DNA of 36,925 nucleotides from Bacteroidales bacterium (lineage in GTDB: Bacteria; Bacteroidota; Bacteroidia; Bacteroidales; UBA932), in the NCBI GenBank assembly GCA_017960545.1, contig JAGCYZ010000025.1, positions 1 to 36,925 on the forward strand, read 5' to 3'. A model generated the notes under the pieces. That model was not told the origin of the DNA. It worked only from the letters and a program-made list of their open reading frames with translations, and did no database searches. A program made the position numbers and the translations under genes. Below are positions 1-8,593 of the stretch, one piece after another. Within the stretch, counting starts at the first letter, position 1, and every line of letters starts with the position of its first letter.

Positions 1-238
1 CGGTAACGCCGCCAAACAGAGAATCCCGCCTCCAGTCATACCCGGCAGGGAATGAGACGGCGGTAAAGCAGTATTCCTGTCCGTGACCGGAATCAGGATC
101 AAGGTGCGAGGCCCGGGGGACACTGACAGTATGTGCAATGCGTGATTGCCGGCTGGCGCCGGGCGAGGGATCAAAAAAAAGAGGTTCGCAGGCTGCAACC
201 AATAGCACCAGAACCCCTGTCAGAGTAGGAGTTTTCAT
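1..238 (-). CDS. Putative lipoprotein, N-terminal part only (runs off the window)
   Basis: Reading leftward from the ATG at 238-236 gives an open frame to the window edge, so only the first 79 residues are seen. The N-terminus is a short hydrophobic stretch ending in LVAAC, with Cys17 fitting a lipobox, so the protein is probably a lipid-anchored envelope protein. The remainder (rich in Pro, Ser, Asp and His) shows no motif I recognise. It starts 36 bases after the stop of the barrel protein on the same strand and is probably the third gene of the ECF sigma operon. Function unknown; the lipoprotein call rests only on the signal sequence. Confidence 0.6.
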   Translation of the reverse strand, partial: MKTPTLTGVLVLLVAACEPLFFDPSPGASRQSRIAHTVSVPRASHLDPDSGHGQEYCFTAVSFPAGYDWRRDSLFGGVT

Positions 239-274
239 ATAGTTTAAGTTTGGTGTGGCGCTGCAGGCCGGTTC

Positions 275-1483
275 CTAGAGGTCGAACCTCAGACCTGCTT
301 CAAATCCGAACGTGAAAGGCTTCTTTGTCCGGATGCTCTTTGGTTGGTTGCAGTCAAAGAAATAACGGGCCGATGGATCCAGATACAGGCCGACATGGTC
401 TGCCAGCCTGAACTGGACACCGAGACCCAGACCTGCACTCCACTGCAGGCCTTTAACTTGGGTGGAATAGTTTACTGGACCGGACTCCCCCTTAATCACG
501 TATTTGTTCGAAATGGCTTTCTCGGCAGCTCCGCCTCCAAAGACGTAGAACTGCAATACGTCCGTGTCCAGAATATCATAGTATAAATTAAGAGGAACTC
601 CAATATAATGGATTGAATGTCGTATGTCTCCCGCGATCCTCTCGTTGCCTGAGGATGTGTAAACGCCGTTGAAAGAGCGTGTAAGCAGGGAATAGGTGAC
701 GCCTGTACCTATCGAGAATCTGTTTGAGAGGTAGAATCTGGTTCCCAGTCCGAAGCTGAGGGGAATGCCGTAGGCGGATTCCGTGTTCTCGCTTATGACA
801 GTGCCTGCTGCATCTACAGCCTTGGCTCCCATAACCAGGGAGTGTGAGAAAGGCATCTGGGAAGCATCGTTTCCGCCAACGAGGCCGTTGAGCTGCAGCT
901 GCGTCCTGCGCCTTGCATTCTCAGGCTCTTCAAGGGAGGCGAAAGGATTCTCCTTGAATTCCACTATGACAGGCTTGTCCTGAGCCGGGGTTTCCTGTAC
1001 GGAAACAGGCTGCTGCGGTTTGGCCGCAGAGGACTCCGTGGCCGGTTCTGAAACCTGCTCCGCCACCGTTGGGGCGGCAGTTTCAGGTGCGGGCTCCGCG
1101 GCCGCCTTGGCTGTGGATGGCGCCGGCGAGGATTTTAGAAGCGGAACGGCTGGCTGTTCTGCGGCAGGTTGCGAAGGCTGTTCATAGGACTCAGCCAGTA
1201 AAGAACTGCGTGAAGCCTCTTCAGGAAGGACTTGGGAGATGACATTTTCTGTTTCATAGGTCTTTTGTGCAGAAGGTTTAATGACCAGGAAAACTGCTGC
1301 GACCGCAGCGGCGGCAAGCGCCATTGCATAGCCTGCACGGCGCCACCAAACCGCAGGAGCCTTGCGCGGCTCCGGCAGGCGGGACTCGATGGCTTCCCAC
1401 ATACCGTCCGGCGCATCCTGACGGGCGTTTTCCATTATCGACCGGATATATTGGTCGAATTCTTTATCTGTCTTAATCTGCAT
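275..1483 (-). CDS. Anti-sigma-like membrane protein fused to a C-terminal outer-membrane beta-barrel
   Basis: The 402-residue protein has three parts. Residues 1-48 are soluble and charged, as in the cytoplasmic part of small Bacteroidota anti-sigma proteins. Residues about 51-68 are one hydrophobic, Ala-rich segment following WWRR. Residues about 75-185 are a low-complexity linker rich in Pro, Ala, Glu and Ser. Residues about 195-402 show alternating aromatic/polar strands ending in Phe-Asp-Leu, typical of the OMP_b-brl_2 porin-like fold. The start lies 2 bases after the stop of the ECF sigma gene, so the two are translationally linked. I infer that it senses the envelope and holds the sigma factor; nothing in the sequence identifies the signal. 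The N-terminal assignment is by context and topology. Confidence 0.75.
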   Translation of the reverse strand: MQIKTDKEFDQYIRSIMENARQDAPDGMWEAIESRLPEPRKAPAVWWRRAGYAMALAAAAVAAVFLVIKPSAQKTYETENVISQVLPEEASRSSLLAESYEQPSQPAAEQPAVPLLKSSPAPSTAKAAAEPAPETAAPTVAEQVSEPATESSAAKPQQPVSVQETPAQDKPVIVEFKENPFASLEEPENARRRTQLQLNGLVGGNDASQMPFSHSLVMGAKAVDAAGTVISENTESAYGIPLSFGLGTRFYLSNRFSIGTGVTYSLLTRSFNGVYTSSGNERIAGDIRHSIHYIGVPLNLYYDILDTDVLQFYVFGGGAAEKAISNKYVIKGESGPVNYSTQVKGLQWSAGLGLGVQFRLADHVGLYLDPSARYFFDCNQPKSIRTKKPFTFGFEAGLRFDL

Positions 1484-1485
1484 TC

Positions 1486-2067
1486 TTAACCCTGTTTCTC
1501 TAAAATCTTTTTCTGCAATATTACGCGAGCTCTCTGCAATTGGGACCTGGAGGTGTTCTCTGAAATTCCCAGCTCATCGGCTATTTCCTTGTGCGAATAG
1601 CCTTCAATCACATACATATTGAAGACCGTCCTGAAGCCCGGCGGAAGTTCCTCGATCAGTTCAAGGAGTTCCTTGTATCCAATTTCCTGGATTGGGGAAG
1701 GGTCCGGGCTGCCAATGTCCCAGGCGTCGTCAAGGTTGTCGCTTTCCCTGAGGACGTCATTCCTGCGGAGTTGCATAAGTGCAGTGTTTACAAAGATCTT
1801 ACGAGCCCAGCCCTCAAAGGAACCTGTCCCCGAATAGCTGTCCAGCTTGGAAAATAAAGTGACAAATCCGTCTTGAAGGACGTCTTCCGCCATTTCCCTG
1901 TTGTTCATATACCTGAGGCATACCGGGAACATCTTTGGCGCTAACTGCTCGAAGAGTTTTCTTTGGGCTTTACGGTCGCCTTGGATGCAGGCCTTGAGGA
2001 GACGGTCAGACGGTCTGTCTTTATCCTTCCGAGTGTTAAGATGCAATTCCAAGGAGAAATGTTGCAT
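1486..2067 (-). CDS. RNA polymerase ECF-type sigma-70 factor
   Basis: About 193 residues with the two conserved ECF regions. Sigma region 2 contains MAEDVLQDGFVTLF and then FEGWARKIFVNTALMQLRR, the core-binding and -10 recognition helices. Region 4 near the C-terminus has LPPGFRTVFNMYVIEGYSHKEIAD, a helix-turn-helix for -35 recognition. A TTG at 2079 would add four residues, but it lies in a stretch resembling a promoter -7 element, so I prefer the ATG at 2067. It is the first gene of a minus-strand operon with the anti-sigma/barrel protein and a lipoprotein. The regulon is unknown. Confidence 0.92.
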   Translation of the reverse strand: MQHFSLELHLNTRKDKDRPSDRLLKACIQGDRKAQRKLFEQLAPKMFPVCLRYMNNREMAEDVLQDGFVTLFSKLDSYSGTGSFEGWARKIFVNTALMQLRRNDVLRESDNLDDAWDIGSPDPSPIQEIGYKELLELIEELPPGFRTVFNMYVIEGYSHKEIADELGISENTSRSQLQRARVILQKKILEKQG

Positions 2068-2129
2068 AATCTCACTCAAGATAAATGTTATCTTGGCACT
2101 AAATTAGTTAAAAAAACTGTGAAATATGC

Positions 2130-2137
2130 TATTTTTG
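2130..2137 (+). promoter_or_regulatory. Bacteroidota -7 promoter box for the TPR gene
   Basis: TATTTTTG fits the TAnnTTTG consensus. Only 6 bases separate it from the ATG at 2144, so a start site at the usual distance would give an mRNA with almost no leader. No clear -33 TTTG is seen. Confidence 0.45.
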
Positions 2138-2143
2138 CAGGTG

Positions 2144-3697
2144 ATGAAAAGAAGATTCCTAATCGCCATAATCGTATGTGCCTTGTGCTCAGGGCCCCTG
2201 CTGAGTGCCCAGAACCTTCAGCCAAGGGTGGAGTACAATTTCATCGAGGCAGTCTCAATGTACAACAACGGAGATTTTGAAGGCGCGCGCAAATTGCTCA
2301 ACGCCCTCATAAGGATTTCTCCGCAGGACGATGCCATCAACTATTACCTGGGACTCTGCAACTTTGCCCTCAGGGATGCGGGAGAGGCGGAGAGATACCT
2401 CTCCAACGCCAGGCAGCTCGATCCGGACAATTACTGGTACAACGACAGGCTTGCAGCACTCTATGCCGCCTCCGGGCAGGTTGAAAAGGCCGTGGAGGTC
2501 TATGAGGATATGGTAAAACGTTTCCCCAAGAACGCAGACCCATACTACGCCCTGGTCAATATGTACGCCAGCCTGGACCGCACGGACAAGATGACGGAAG
2601 TGCTGGAGCGCATCACGGAGATGTCAGGGGAATCCCCCCAGATATACACAATGCAGGGCGACGCCAATATGTCCGCCTACGAGGACTCCATCGCAATGGC
2701 TTATTACGACAAGGCCCTGGAACTTGACCCGGACTACGCCCCCGCAATGCTGGGCAAGGCCGAAGCCCTCCGCCTCAAGCGCCGCTACGACGAGTACTTC
2801 CAGTACCTCTCCAAATATATGGCCTCGGATTACGTGATGCCTCAGGGCAAGACGGACTATCTGCAGACCCTCTTCCACAATATTGACGGGCGTTTCTTCC
2901 AGAACTTCCAGCCACAGCTGGACAGCCTGGCGAACACGGTTGGCACTATGCATCCGCAGGACAGTACCGTGCTGCTATGCCTGGGTTCCTATTACTACAG
3001 CACCGGAAGGCCGGAGGAGGCCAAGGAATACCTGACACGCAACGTGGACCTCTATCCGGACAGCTATTCCGCAAGGGTGATGTACGTGCAGTTCCTTTCA
3101 TATACCGGAGAACTGGAGACAATGGCTGAGGAATGCGAGAAAGCTTTTGAACAGTTCCCGTTCGAGCCCGCTTTCCTGGAGTACAAGATAATGGCATACT
3201 ACAATATGCAGGACTACCAGGGAGCCATCCGGGAAGGCGAGCGTATGCTCAGCCTCTACCCCAACGACCCGGAACGCCAGCTCAGCGCCTATTCTACCCT
3301 GGGAGATATGTATTACAGGGTGGGGGACCTCAAGAGGTGTTTCGACGTCTATGACAAGGCCCTCAAGATTGATCCTGACTACGCCCTTGTCCTGAACAAC
3401 TACGCATACTTTATGTGCCTTACGGGAAAGAACCTGTCCAAGGCATACAAGATGAGCAAGAAGGCTGTGGAACTGGAGCCTGACAACTCCTCCTACCTGG
3501 ATACCATAGGCTGGATACTCCACCTCCGCGGAAAGGACGCAGAGGCCAAGACATATTTCAAGAAAGCGATGATCTACGGCGGAAAGGACAGCCAAGAATG
3601 CCTCAGCCATTATGCCCAGGTGCTTGAGAAACTTGGGGAGACGGAACTGAGCAAGTATTATTATGACCTGGCCCGTAAACTGGAGGAAACAGAATAA
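2144..3697 (+). CDS. Secreted or periplasmic tetratricopeptide repeat protein
   Basis: About 517 residues beginning with a cleavable signal (MKRRFLIAIIVCALCSGPLLSAQ). The rest is a chain of roughly ten TPR units whose helices carry the usual pattern of small residues and a Pro near the end (for example LDPDNYWY, LDPDYAPAM, IDPDYALVL, LEPDNSSYL). The ATG at 2144 starts exactly at the signal peptide; the one at 2126 lies upstream of a -7 box. It probably acts as a scaffold in the periplasm or at the outer membrane. The next gene, an EnvC-like murein hydrolase activator, begins with a GTG two bases after this stop, so a shared role in cell-wall work is plausible but inferred. Confidence 0.88.
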   Translation: MKRRFLIAIIVCALCSGPLLSAQNLQPRVEYNFIEAVSMYNNGDFEGARKLLNALIRISPQDDAINYYLGLCNFALRDAGEAERYLSNARQLDPDNYWYNDRLAALYAASGQVEKAVEVYEDMVKRFPKNADPYYALVNMYASLDRTDKMTEVLERITEMSGESPQIYTMQGDANMSAYEDSIAMAYYDKALELDPDYAPAMLGKAEALRLKRRYDEYFQYLSKYMASDYVMPQGKTDYLQTLFHNIDGRFFQNFQPQLDSLANTVGTMHPQDSTVLLCLGSYYYSTGRPEEAKEYLTRNVDLYPDSYSARVMYVQFLSYTGELETMAEECEKAFEQFPFEPAFLEYKIMAYYNMQDYQGAIREGERMLSLYPNDPERQLSAYSTLGDMYYRVGDLKRCFDVYDKALKIDPDYALVLNNYAYFMCLTGKNLSKAYKMSKKAVELEPDNSSYLDTIGWILHLRGKDAEAKTYFKKAMIYGGKDSQECLSHYAQVLEKLGETELSKYYYDLARKLEETE

Positions 3698-3698
3698 A

Positions 3699-4877
3699 GT
3701 GAGAAGACGTATTTCCATAATTGCCGCTATCGCGCTGGTGCTCCTCAGCACCGGGGCTTTCGCCCAGACTGAGCAGCAGCTCAGCCAGCGCGAGCGTCTG
3801 GAAAAGGAAATCGCCATCCTGGACGACCAGCTCCGAGCCAACTCCACCCAAAGCGCCAACGCCCTCTCCCAACTGTCCCTTGTGCAGAGCAAGATATCGG
3901 CCAGGCAGGCCCTGGTGCGCGAAAGCGACAGGGAGATATCCACCATCAGTTCCAACATCACCTCAAAGCAGAGGCAGATAGACGTCCAGCAGCAGAAACT
4001 GGATACGATGACCGTCTATTACACCCGCCTGGTAAAGAACGCCTACAAGAACCGCGACTCCAGGGTGTGGTATATGTATATCCTGGCCAGCGAGAACCTT
4101 GGCCAGGCATCCCGCCGATACGGCTTCCTGCGCGACCTTTCCAACCAGATGAACATCCAGGCGGAAAAGATCAAGCAGACCAAGGCCGAACTGGAAACCC
4201 AGAAGGCGGAACTGGTGGAGATGCGCAGCGCCGCCCAGAGGCTCCGTAACCAGAGGGTCATAGAACTTGACAACCTCCGCAAGGAAGAAAGCCAGGCAAA
4301 GGACCTTTCCAACCGCCTGAGCCGCGAGCGCTCCCGCTACCAGCAGCAGCTTAACCAGAAGAAGAAAGAGGCCCAGGCCCTGGAGGCCGAAATCAAGAAA
4401 GCCATAGCCGCGGCCGTCAAGGGCACTTCCAAGACCCCCGCCGCCCCTATAGACTACACTCTTGCAGAAGAGTTCGTCTCCAACCGCGGCAAACTGCCCT
4501 GGCCGGCCGAAGGCCCTGTCGTAGCCAAGTTCGGCAAGCAGTACCACGCAGTTTACAAGAACCTGCAGCTCCCTGACAATAATGGAGTTACAATAGCCGT
4601 TGCCCCTGACGCGCCAATCAAGGCCGTCTTCAACGGCACCGTCAGCCAGATAGCCATCTTCCCGGGCTATCACCAGTGTATCCTTGTCCAGCACGGCAAC
4701 TACTTCACCCTATACACAAAGATGAAGACCGTGAACGTCAAGGCCGGTGACAAGATCACCACGGGACAGGTCCTTGGAACGGTGGATACAATAAACGGAG
4801 AAACAGTCTTCCATTTCGAGATTTGGAATGAAAAGACTGTTCCCCAGAATCCTGAGACCTGGCTCAGGCCAAGATAA
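3699..4877 (+). CDS. EnvC-like LytM (M23-family) murein hydrolase activator
   Basis: I choose the GTG at 3699, just after the TPR stop and 11 bases past a GGAGGA, because it starts the signal peptide (RRRISIIAAIALVLLSTGAFAQ). Residues about 25-235 are Gln/Lys/Glu-rich coiled coil, and about 266-392 are a LytM domain. The zinc ligands look lost by eye: the usual His-x-Gly-x-Asp site reads NNGVTI, and the HxH site reads FHFEIW with only the second His kept. That is the known state of E. coli EnvC, which activates amidases and does not cut peptidoglycan itself. Length (392) and layout match EnvC/NlpD-type divisome factors. An ATG at 3663 would add 12 residues inside the TPR gene and spoil the signal peptide. 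Confidence 0.85.
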   Translation: MRRRISIIAAIALVLLSTGAFAQTEQQLSQRERLEKEIAILDDQLRANSTQSANALSQLSLVQSKISARQALVRESDREISTISSNITSKQRQIDVQQQKLDTMTVYYTRLVKNAYKNRDSRVWYMYILASENLGQASRRYGFLRDLSNQMNIQAEKIKQTKAELETQKAELVEMRSAAQRLRNQRVIELDNLRKEESQAKDLSNRLSRERSRYQQQLNQKKKEAQALEAEIKKAIAAAVKGTSKTPAAPIDYTLAEEFVSNRGKLPWPAEGPVVAKFGKQYHAVYKNLQLPDNNGVTIAVAPDAPIKAVFNGTVSQIAIFPGYHQCILVQHGNYFTLYTKMKTVNVKAGDKITTGQVLGTVDTINGETVFHFEIWNEKTVPQNPETWLRPR

Positions 4878-4881
4878 TTTT

Positions 4882-5532
4882 CTATTCAGAGACTACCCAG
4901 ACGAGCACGTGATTGTCGAATGTCATATATGACAGTTCGTACTCTTCCTCATAGCCGTCCTTGCCGATGAAGGTTGCCTCGAGTTCGCCGTCGTCGCGGG
5001 GGCGGAACCTTTCAACCTCTATCTGCTCTGCAAAGTTCACGTGGTACTGCCCCAGCATCTTGTAGATGGCCTCCTTGGCGCACCAGTAGATGGCCAGCTG
5101 CTCGTTGCGGTCAGTGCCGTCGTCTTCAAGGTCGTCGATCTCGTCCTCCGAGAGGGCCTTTTTCTCCACGGCGGAGAAATCCCTGGAGAGAGATTCTATG
5201 TCAATGCCCACCTCCTGGTTGTCGTTGAGGATCATTGCCACGTAGTTCTCAGTGTGGGTGATGCTGATGTTAGTCACGCAGTTCTCAATGTAAGGCTTGC
5301 CGTTGTCGTGGTGGCTCAGGTAAACCTTCTCCTCGAACATTGCGTCCAGCAATGCCCTCACCGCATATTTCTGCTTGCGCAGCGATTCACTTTTAATGTA
5401 GGAAATCTCTTCCAGTTCGTCTGTAGGAACCGATGTTATCCTTGCCAGTTCCTCTTCTGTTTCAGTAATGTGCCAAACCCCCAAGCGCGATCGCGCGGGG
5501 TCATCAAGGTCTTTTGTAAGAAATAGTGCCAT
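4882..5532 (-). CDS. 4'-phosphopantetheinyl transferase superfamily protein
   Basis: The 216-residue protein carries the two signature motifs of the Sfp/AcpT superfamily: VGIDIE (about residue 112) and WCAKEAIYKM (about residue 149), which supply the Mg-binding acidic residues and the catalytic Lys. It would move phosphopantetheine from CoA onto a carrier protein Ser, activating acyl or peptidyl carrier proteins. It stands alone on the minus strand with its own promoter, so the target carrier cannot be read from context; the fatty-acid acyl carrier protein is a reasonable guess because no biosynthetic cluster is present. Its stop lies 4 bases from that of the convergent EnvC-like gene. Confidence 0.9.
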   Translation of the reverse strand: MALFLTKDLDDPARSRLGVWHITETEEELARITSVPTDELEEISYIKSESLRKQKYAVRALLDAMFEEKVYLSHHDNGKPYIENCVTNISITHTENYVAMILNDNQEVGIDIESLSRDFSAVEKKALSEDEIDDLEDDGTDRNEQLAIYWCAKEAIYKMLGQYHVNFAEQIEVERFRPRDDGELEATFIGKDGYEEEYELSYMTFDNHVLVWVVSE

Positions 5533-5551
5533 AAATTATTTTATAACGCCA

Positions 5552-5559
5552 CAAATATA
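5552..5559 (-). promoter_or_regulatory. Bacteroidota -7 promoter box for the phosphopantetheinyl transferase
   Basis: On the minus strand this reads TATATTTG, a perfect TAnnTTTG match, 19 bases before the ATG. The palindrome at 5558-5590 touches it and covers the place expected for the -33 element. Confidence 0.65.
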
Positions 5560-5590
5560 GTCATTTTTCGGATATCCCAAAAAATGACTA
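5558..5590. repeat. 33-bp near-palindrome over a promoter (operator or terminator candidate)
   Basis: Two perfect 11-base inverted arms, TAGTCATTTTT at 5558-5568 and AAAAATGACTA at 5580-5590, flank an 11-base centre containing GGATATCC. It overlaps the -7 box of the phosphopantetheinyl transferase and extends over its -33 region. It also lies just after the GH43 gene in the direction of that transcript. It could be a repressor operator, or a weak terminator for the GH43 message; the sequence alone does not decide. Confidence 0.5.
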
Positions 5591-5622
5591 TAAAACTTGC
5601 AATATGCTTGAAGTATGTGGAG

Positions 5623-6669
5623 CTATTTGTTGCGCTTCTCTATGGTGAACCAGCCGTCGTTGTCCCAGACAAGGTTGCCTACGAACAGCTTGGAGGCGCC
5701 GTTGTCTGCGATTGTGTACGCGTGGGCTACGATAATGTCTTCGCCATCGATGGTGTATGCGGCGCAGTGGCCAATGGCAACGTAATCGTCAGATGAAGAG
5801 GCGATGACGGTGCCGCCGCCGCGGGTGAGGCTCTTTCCTTCCTTGTCAAGGTAAGGGCCCTTTACGTCACGGGAGCGTCCCACCACAATCTTATAGTCAG
5901 AATTGAGGCTGCGGCAGCAATAGTCGTATGATACCAGAAGATAGTACCAGCCGTTCTTCTTGAAGATGAAAGGAGCCTCCACGGCGCCGTCGCCGGGGTC
6001 GTTGTCTTCAAGGAAGAAAGCCCTTTCGCGGGCGCACACCGTCCTCCACTCCTGGGGCTCGGCAAGGGCGTTCATATCTTTGGTGAGCTTGACCAGCTTC
6101 ATTCCGTTCCAGAAAGAACCGAAGTCGAGCCAGGGGTCTCCGTTCTCGTCAATGACCACGTTGGGGTCGATGGCGTTCCACATATCGCGGAAAGGAACGG
6201 ATTCTACCAGCATTCCCTTGTCCACCCATTTGTAGTCGGGGCTGTTGCGGTCCAGGGTCTTGTTGGTTGCGTGGCCTATGACTGAAGTGTTCTTGGCAAA
6301 GGCGGAGACAGCATAGGTCAGATGCCATTCTCCGTTATGGAAAATGATGTCCGGAGCCCAGTATCCGCTTCCAAGACCGTGCTCGCGGGGCCAGGCGGGG
6401 AATTCTCCGGGGCCGAAAACGTTTCCGTCGTTCTCCCAGGTAACCAGGTCCTTAGACTTGATTACACCGCCTCCCGTGGTGAACAGGTAATACCAGTCGC
6501 CTTCCTTGGCAAGGACGGGGTCGTGGGCGTTGGGGTTGGTGGTAACTGTGGGAGCTGCCTGGCGGCGCTGTCCCTGCTGGCCGCCCTGCGGCGGGTTTGC
6601 GGGTTGTGCAAATGCAATTACACTCAGTGAAAGGACGGCAAGAGTGATGAGGGATTTGCTGATTCTCAT
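5623..6669 (-). CDS. Secreted glycoside hydrolase family 43 protein, probable endo-arabinanase
   Basis: 348 residues with a signal peptide (residues 1-22, ending AFAQ), then a short Gln/Gly/Pro-rich linker and a five-bladed GH43 domain. The three expected acidic residues can be placed: Asp50 in AHDPVL (general base), Asp168 in AIDPNVV (pKa modulator) and Glu231 in VEAPFIF (general acid). GYWAPD and the later AIGHCA also fit arabinan endo-1,5-alpha-L-arabinanases. It probably cuts plant arabinan outside the cytoplasm. No SusC/SusD pair or sugar regulator is nearby, so it is an isolated gene and not part of a visible polysaccharide utilization locus. Exact substrate is inferred. Confidence 0.9.
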   Translation of the reverse strand: MRISKSLITLAVLSLSVIAFAQPANPPQGGQQGQRRQAAPTVTTNPNAHDPVLAKEGDWYYLFTTGGGVIKSKDLVTWENDGNVFGPGEFPAWPREHGLGSGYWAPDIIFHNGEWHLTYAVSAFAKNTSVIGHATNKTLDRNSPDYKWVDKGMLVESVPFRDMWNAIDPNVVIDENGDPWLDFGSFWNGMKLVKLTKDMNALAEPQEWRTVCARERAFFLEDNDPGDGAVEAPFIFKKNGWYYLLVSYDYCCRSLNSDYKIVVGRSRDVKGPYLDKEGKSLTRGGGTVIASSSDDYVAIGHCAAYTIDGEDIIVAHAYTIADNGASKLFVGNLVWDNDGWFTIEKRNK

Positions 6670-6702
6670 GGGTTGACGTATTAATATGTTTGATTCTGTG
6701 GT

Positions 6703-6710
6703 TAAAGATA
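6703..6710 (-). promoter_or_regulatory. Probable -7 promoter box for the GH43 gene
   Basis: The minus strand reads TATCTTTA, one base off TAnnTTTG, about 33 bases before the GH43 start and between it and the lepA stop. It suggests separate transcription from lepA. Confidence 0.35.
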
Positions 6711-6720
6711 CAAAAAAAAC

Positions 6721-8511
6721 CTAACTGTCCAACTTGAGGACGGCCATAAATGCAGACTGGGGAACCTGGACGGTGCCAATCTGTCGCATACGTTTCTTTC
6801 CTTCCTTCTGTTTCTCCAGGAGCTTGCGCTTGCGGGTGACGTCTCCTCCGTAGCATTTGGCGGTAACGTCCTTGCGGACCTGCTTGACTGTTTCGCGGGC
6901 GATGATCTTGGCCCCGATGGCCGCCTGGATTGGAATGTCAAACTGCTGGCGGGGGATGAGGTCCTTGAGCTTGACGCACATCTTGCGGCCGAAGTCGTAG
7001 GCGTTGTCTTCGTGGATGAGGGTGGAGAGGGCGTCGGCCGGTTCTCCGTTAAGCAATATGTCCAGCTTGACCAGTTTGGCCGGACGGAAGCCGGTCATAT
7101 GGTAGTCGAACGAAGCGTAGCCCTTGGAAATGGACTTGAGCTTGTCGTAAAAGTCGAAGACAATCTCCGACAGGGGCATGTCGTAGTTGAGTTCCACCCT
7201 GTCGGCGGTTATGTAGTGCTGGCTCCTCAGGGTGCCCCTCTTGTCAAGGCACAGCTTCATTATGGGACCGAAGAATTCAGTCTTGGAGATGATCTGCGCG
7301 CGGATGTACGGCTCCTCTATATGGTCTATGAGGGTGGGGGCGGGCAGTCCGGAAGGGTTGTGCACGTCAATGACCTCTCCCTGCGAAGTGTACACCTTGT
7401 ACGAAACGTTGGGCACCGTGGTTATCACGTCCATATCGAACTCCCTGAAAAGCCTTTCCTGCACTATTTCAAGGTGCAGAAGGCCCAGGAAGCCGCAGCG
7501 GAAGCCGGAGCCCAGTGCCAGGGAGCTTTCAGGCTCGTACACGAAGGACGCGTCGTTGAGCTGGAACTTTTCCAGGGTGGTGCGGAGCTCTTCGAACTTG
7601 TCCGCCTGCACCGGGTACATTCCCGCGAAGACCATAGGCTTCACCTCCTCGAATCCGGCGATGGCTTCGGAGCAGGGGCGGTCGGTGTGGGTTATGGTAT
7701 CGCCCACCTTGACCTCGGTGGCGTTCTTTATGCCGGAAATGATGTATCCCACGTCGCCGCAGTCCACCTGGCCAGTGGGGATGAGCTTCATCTTAAGGAC
7801 GCCCACCTCGTCGGCTACGTATTCCATCCCGGTGTTGAAGAATTTTACGTTGTCGCCCTTGCGGATGGATCCGTTCTTTATCTTGAAGTATGCGATGATG
7901 CCGCGGAAGGAGTTGAACACGGAGTCGAAGATGAGGGCCTGGAGGGGACCGTCGGGGTCTCCCTGCGGGGCGGGGATCTTTTCCACGATGGCGTCCAGGA
8001 TGGGGGCCACGCCTTCGCCCGTACGGGCGGATATCTTGAAAACGTCTTCGGGGTCGCAGCCTATGAGGTCGCAGATCTGGTCCGTTACCACGTCTATCTG
8101 GGCGGATTCCATATCTATCTTGTTGAGGATAGGGATGATTTCCAGGTTGTGGTCTATGGCCTGATAGAGATTGGAGATGGTCTGCGCCTGGATGCCCTGC
8201 GATGCGTCCACCACCAGGAGGGCGCCTTCGCAGGAGGCTATGGAGCGTGACACTTCGTAAGAGAAATCCACGTGGCCGGGAGTGTCAATCAGATTGAGCT
8301 TGTAGGTCTCGCCCTTGTAAGGGTAGAGCATCTGGATGGCGTGGCTCTTTATGGTGATGCCCTTTTCTTTCTCAAGGTCCATGTCGTCCAGCACCTGGTT
8401 TTCCATATCCCTCTCGCTCAGGGTGCGGGTGAGTTCAAGAAGCCTGTCGGCAAGTGTGCTCTTACCGTGGTCGATATGGGCTATAATGCAGAAATTTCTG
8501 ATGTGCTTCAT
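6721..8511 (-). CDS. lepA: Elongation factor 4 (LepA), ribosome back-translocating GTPase
   Basis: A full-length 596-residue LepA. The GTPase motifs are all present: IDHGKST (G1, about residue 14), DTPGH (G3) and NKID (G4). These are followed by domain II, two EF-G-like domains (for example [14 protein letters not shown]) and the LepA-specific C-terminal domain, with the conserved KAKCYGGD-type site (here [22 protein letters not shown]). It binds ribosomes and helps translation under stress or during initiation. It starts 19 bases after a perfect -7 box and is divergent from the transketolase genes. Nothing is unusual in the sequence. Confidence 0.98.
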   Translation of the reverse strand: MKHIRNFCIIAHIDHGKSTLADRLLELTRTLSERDMENQVLDDMDLEKEKGITIKSHAIQMLYPYKGETYKLNLIDTPGHVDFSYEVSRSIASCEGALLVVDASQGIQAQTISNLYQAIDHNLEIIPILNKIDMESAQIDVVTDQICDLIGCDPEDVFKISARTGEGVAPILDAIVEKIPAPQGDPDGPLQALIFDSVFNSFRGIIAYFKIKNGSIRKGDNVKFFNTGMEYVADEVGVLKMKLIPTGQVDCGDVGYIISGIKNATEVKVGDTITHTDRPCSEAIAGFEEVKPMVFAGMYPVQADKFEELRTTLEKFQLNDASFVYEPESSLALGSGFRCGFLGLLHLEIVQERLFREFDMDVITTVPNVSYKVYTSQGEVIDVHNPSGLPAPTLIDHIEEPYIRAQIISKTEFFGPIMKLCLDKRGTLRSQHYITADRVELNYDMPLSEIVFDFYDKLKSISKGYASFDYHMTGFRPAKLVKLDILLNGEPADALSTLIHEDNAYDFGRKMCVKLKDLIPRQQFDIPIQAAIGAKIIARETVKQVRKDVTAKCYGGDVTRKRKLLEKQKEGKKRMRQIGTVQVPQSAFMAVLKLDS

Positions 8512-8530
8512 TCCTCTGGCGAATTATATG

Positions 8531-8538
8531 CAAATATA
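8531..8538 (-). promoter_or_regulatory. -7 promoter box for lepA
   Basis: Minus-strand TATATTTG, a perfect consensus match, 19 bases before the lepA ATG. Its upstream region overlaps the oppositely oriented transketolase promoter at 8553-8560. Confidence 0.6.
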
Positions 8539-8552
8539 CGGTTAAATTTTGT

Positions 8553-8560
8553 TAACTTTG
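8553..8560 (+). promoter_or_regulatory. -7 promoter box for the transketolase operon
   Basis: TAACTTTG matches TAnnTTTG, 33 bases before the ATG at 8594, giving a leader of about 28 bases. No convincing -33 TTTG at the standard distance. Confidence 0.6.
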
Positions 8561-8593
8561 TAAGCTAAGGAAATTATACATAATAATATAAAT

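Noticed and set aside
2126-2143. ATG at 2126 as start of the TPR protein
   Set aside because: It would place six residues before a clean signal peptide and lies upstream of the predicted promoter box.
7012-8250. Open frame of 412 codons on the plus strand
   Set aside because: It is antisense to lepA, which is certain; no promoter or domain supports a second gene.
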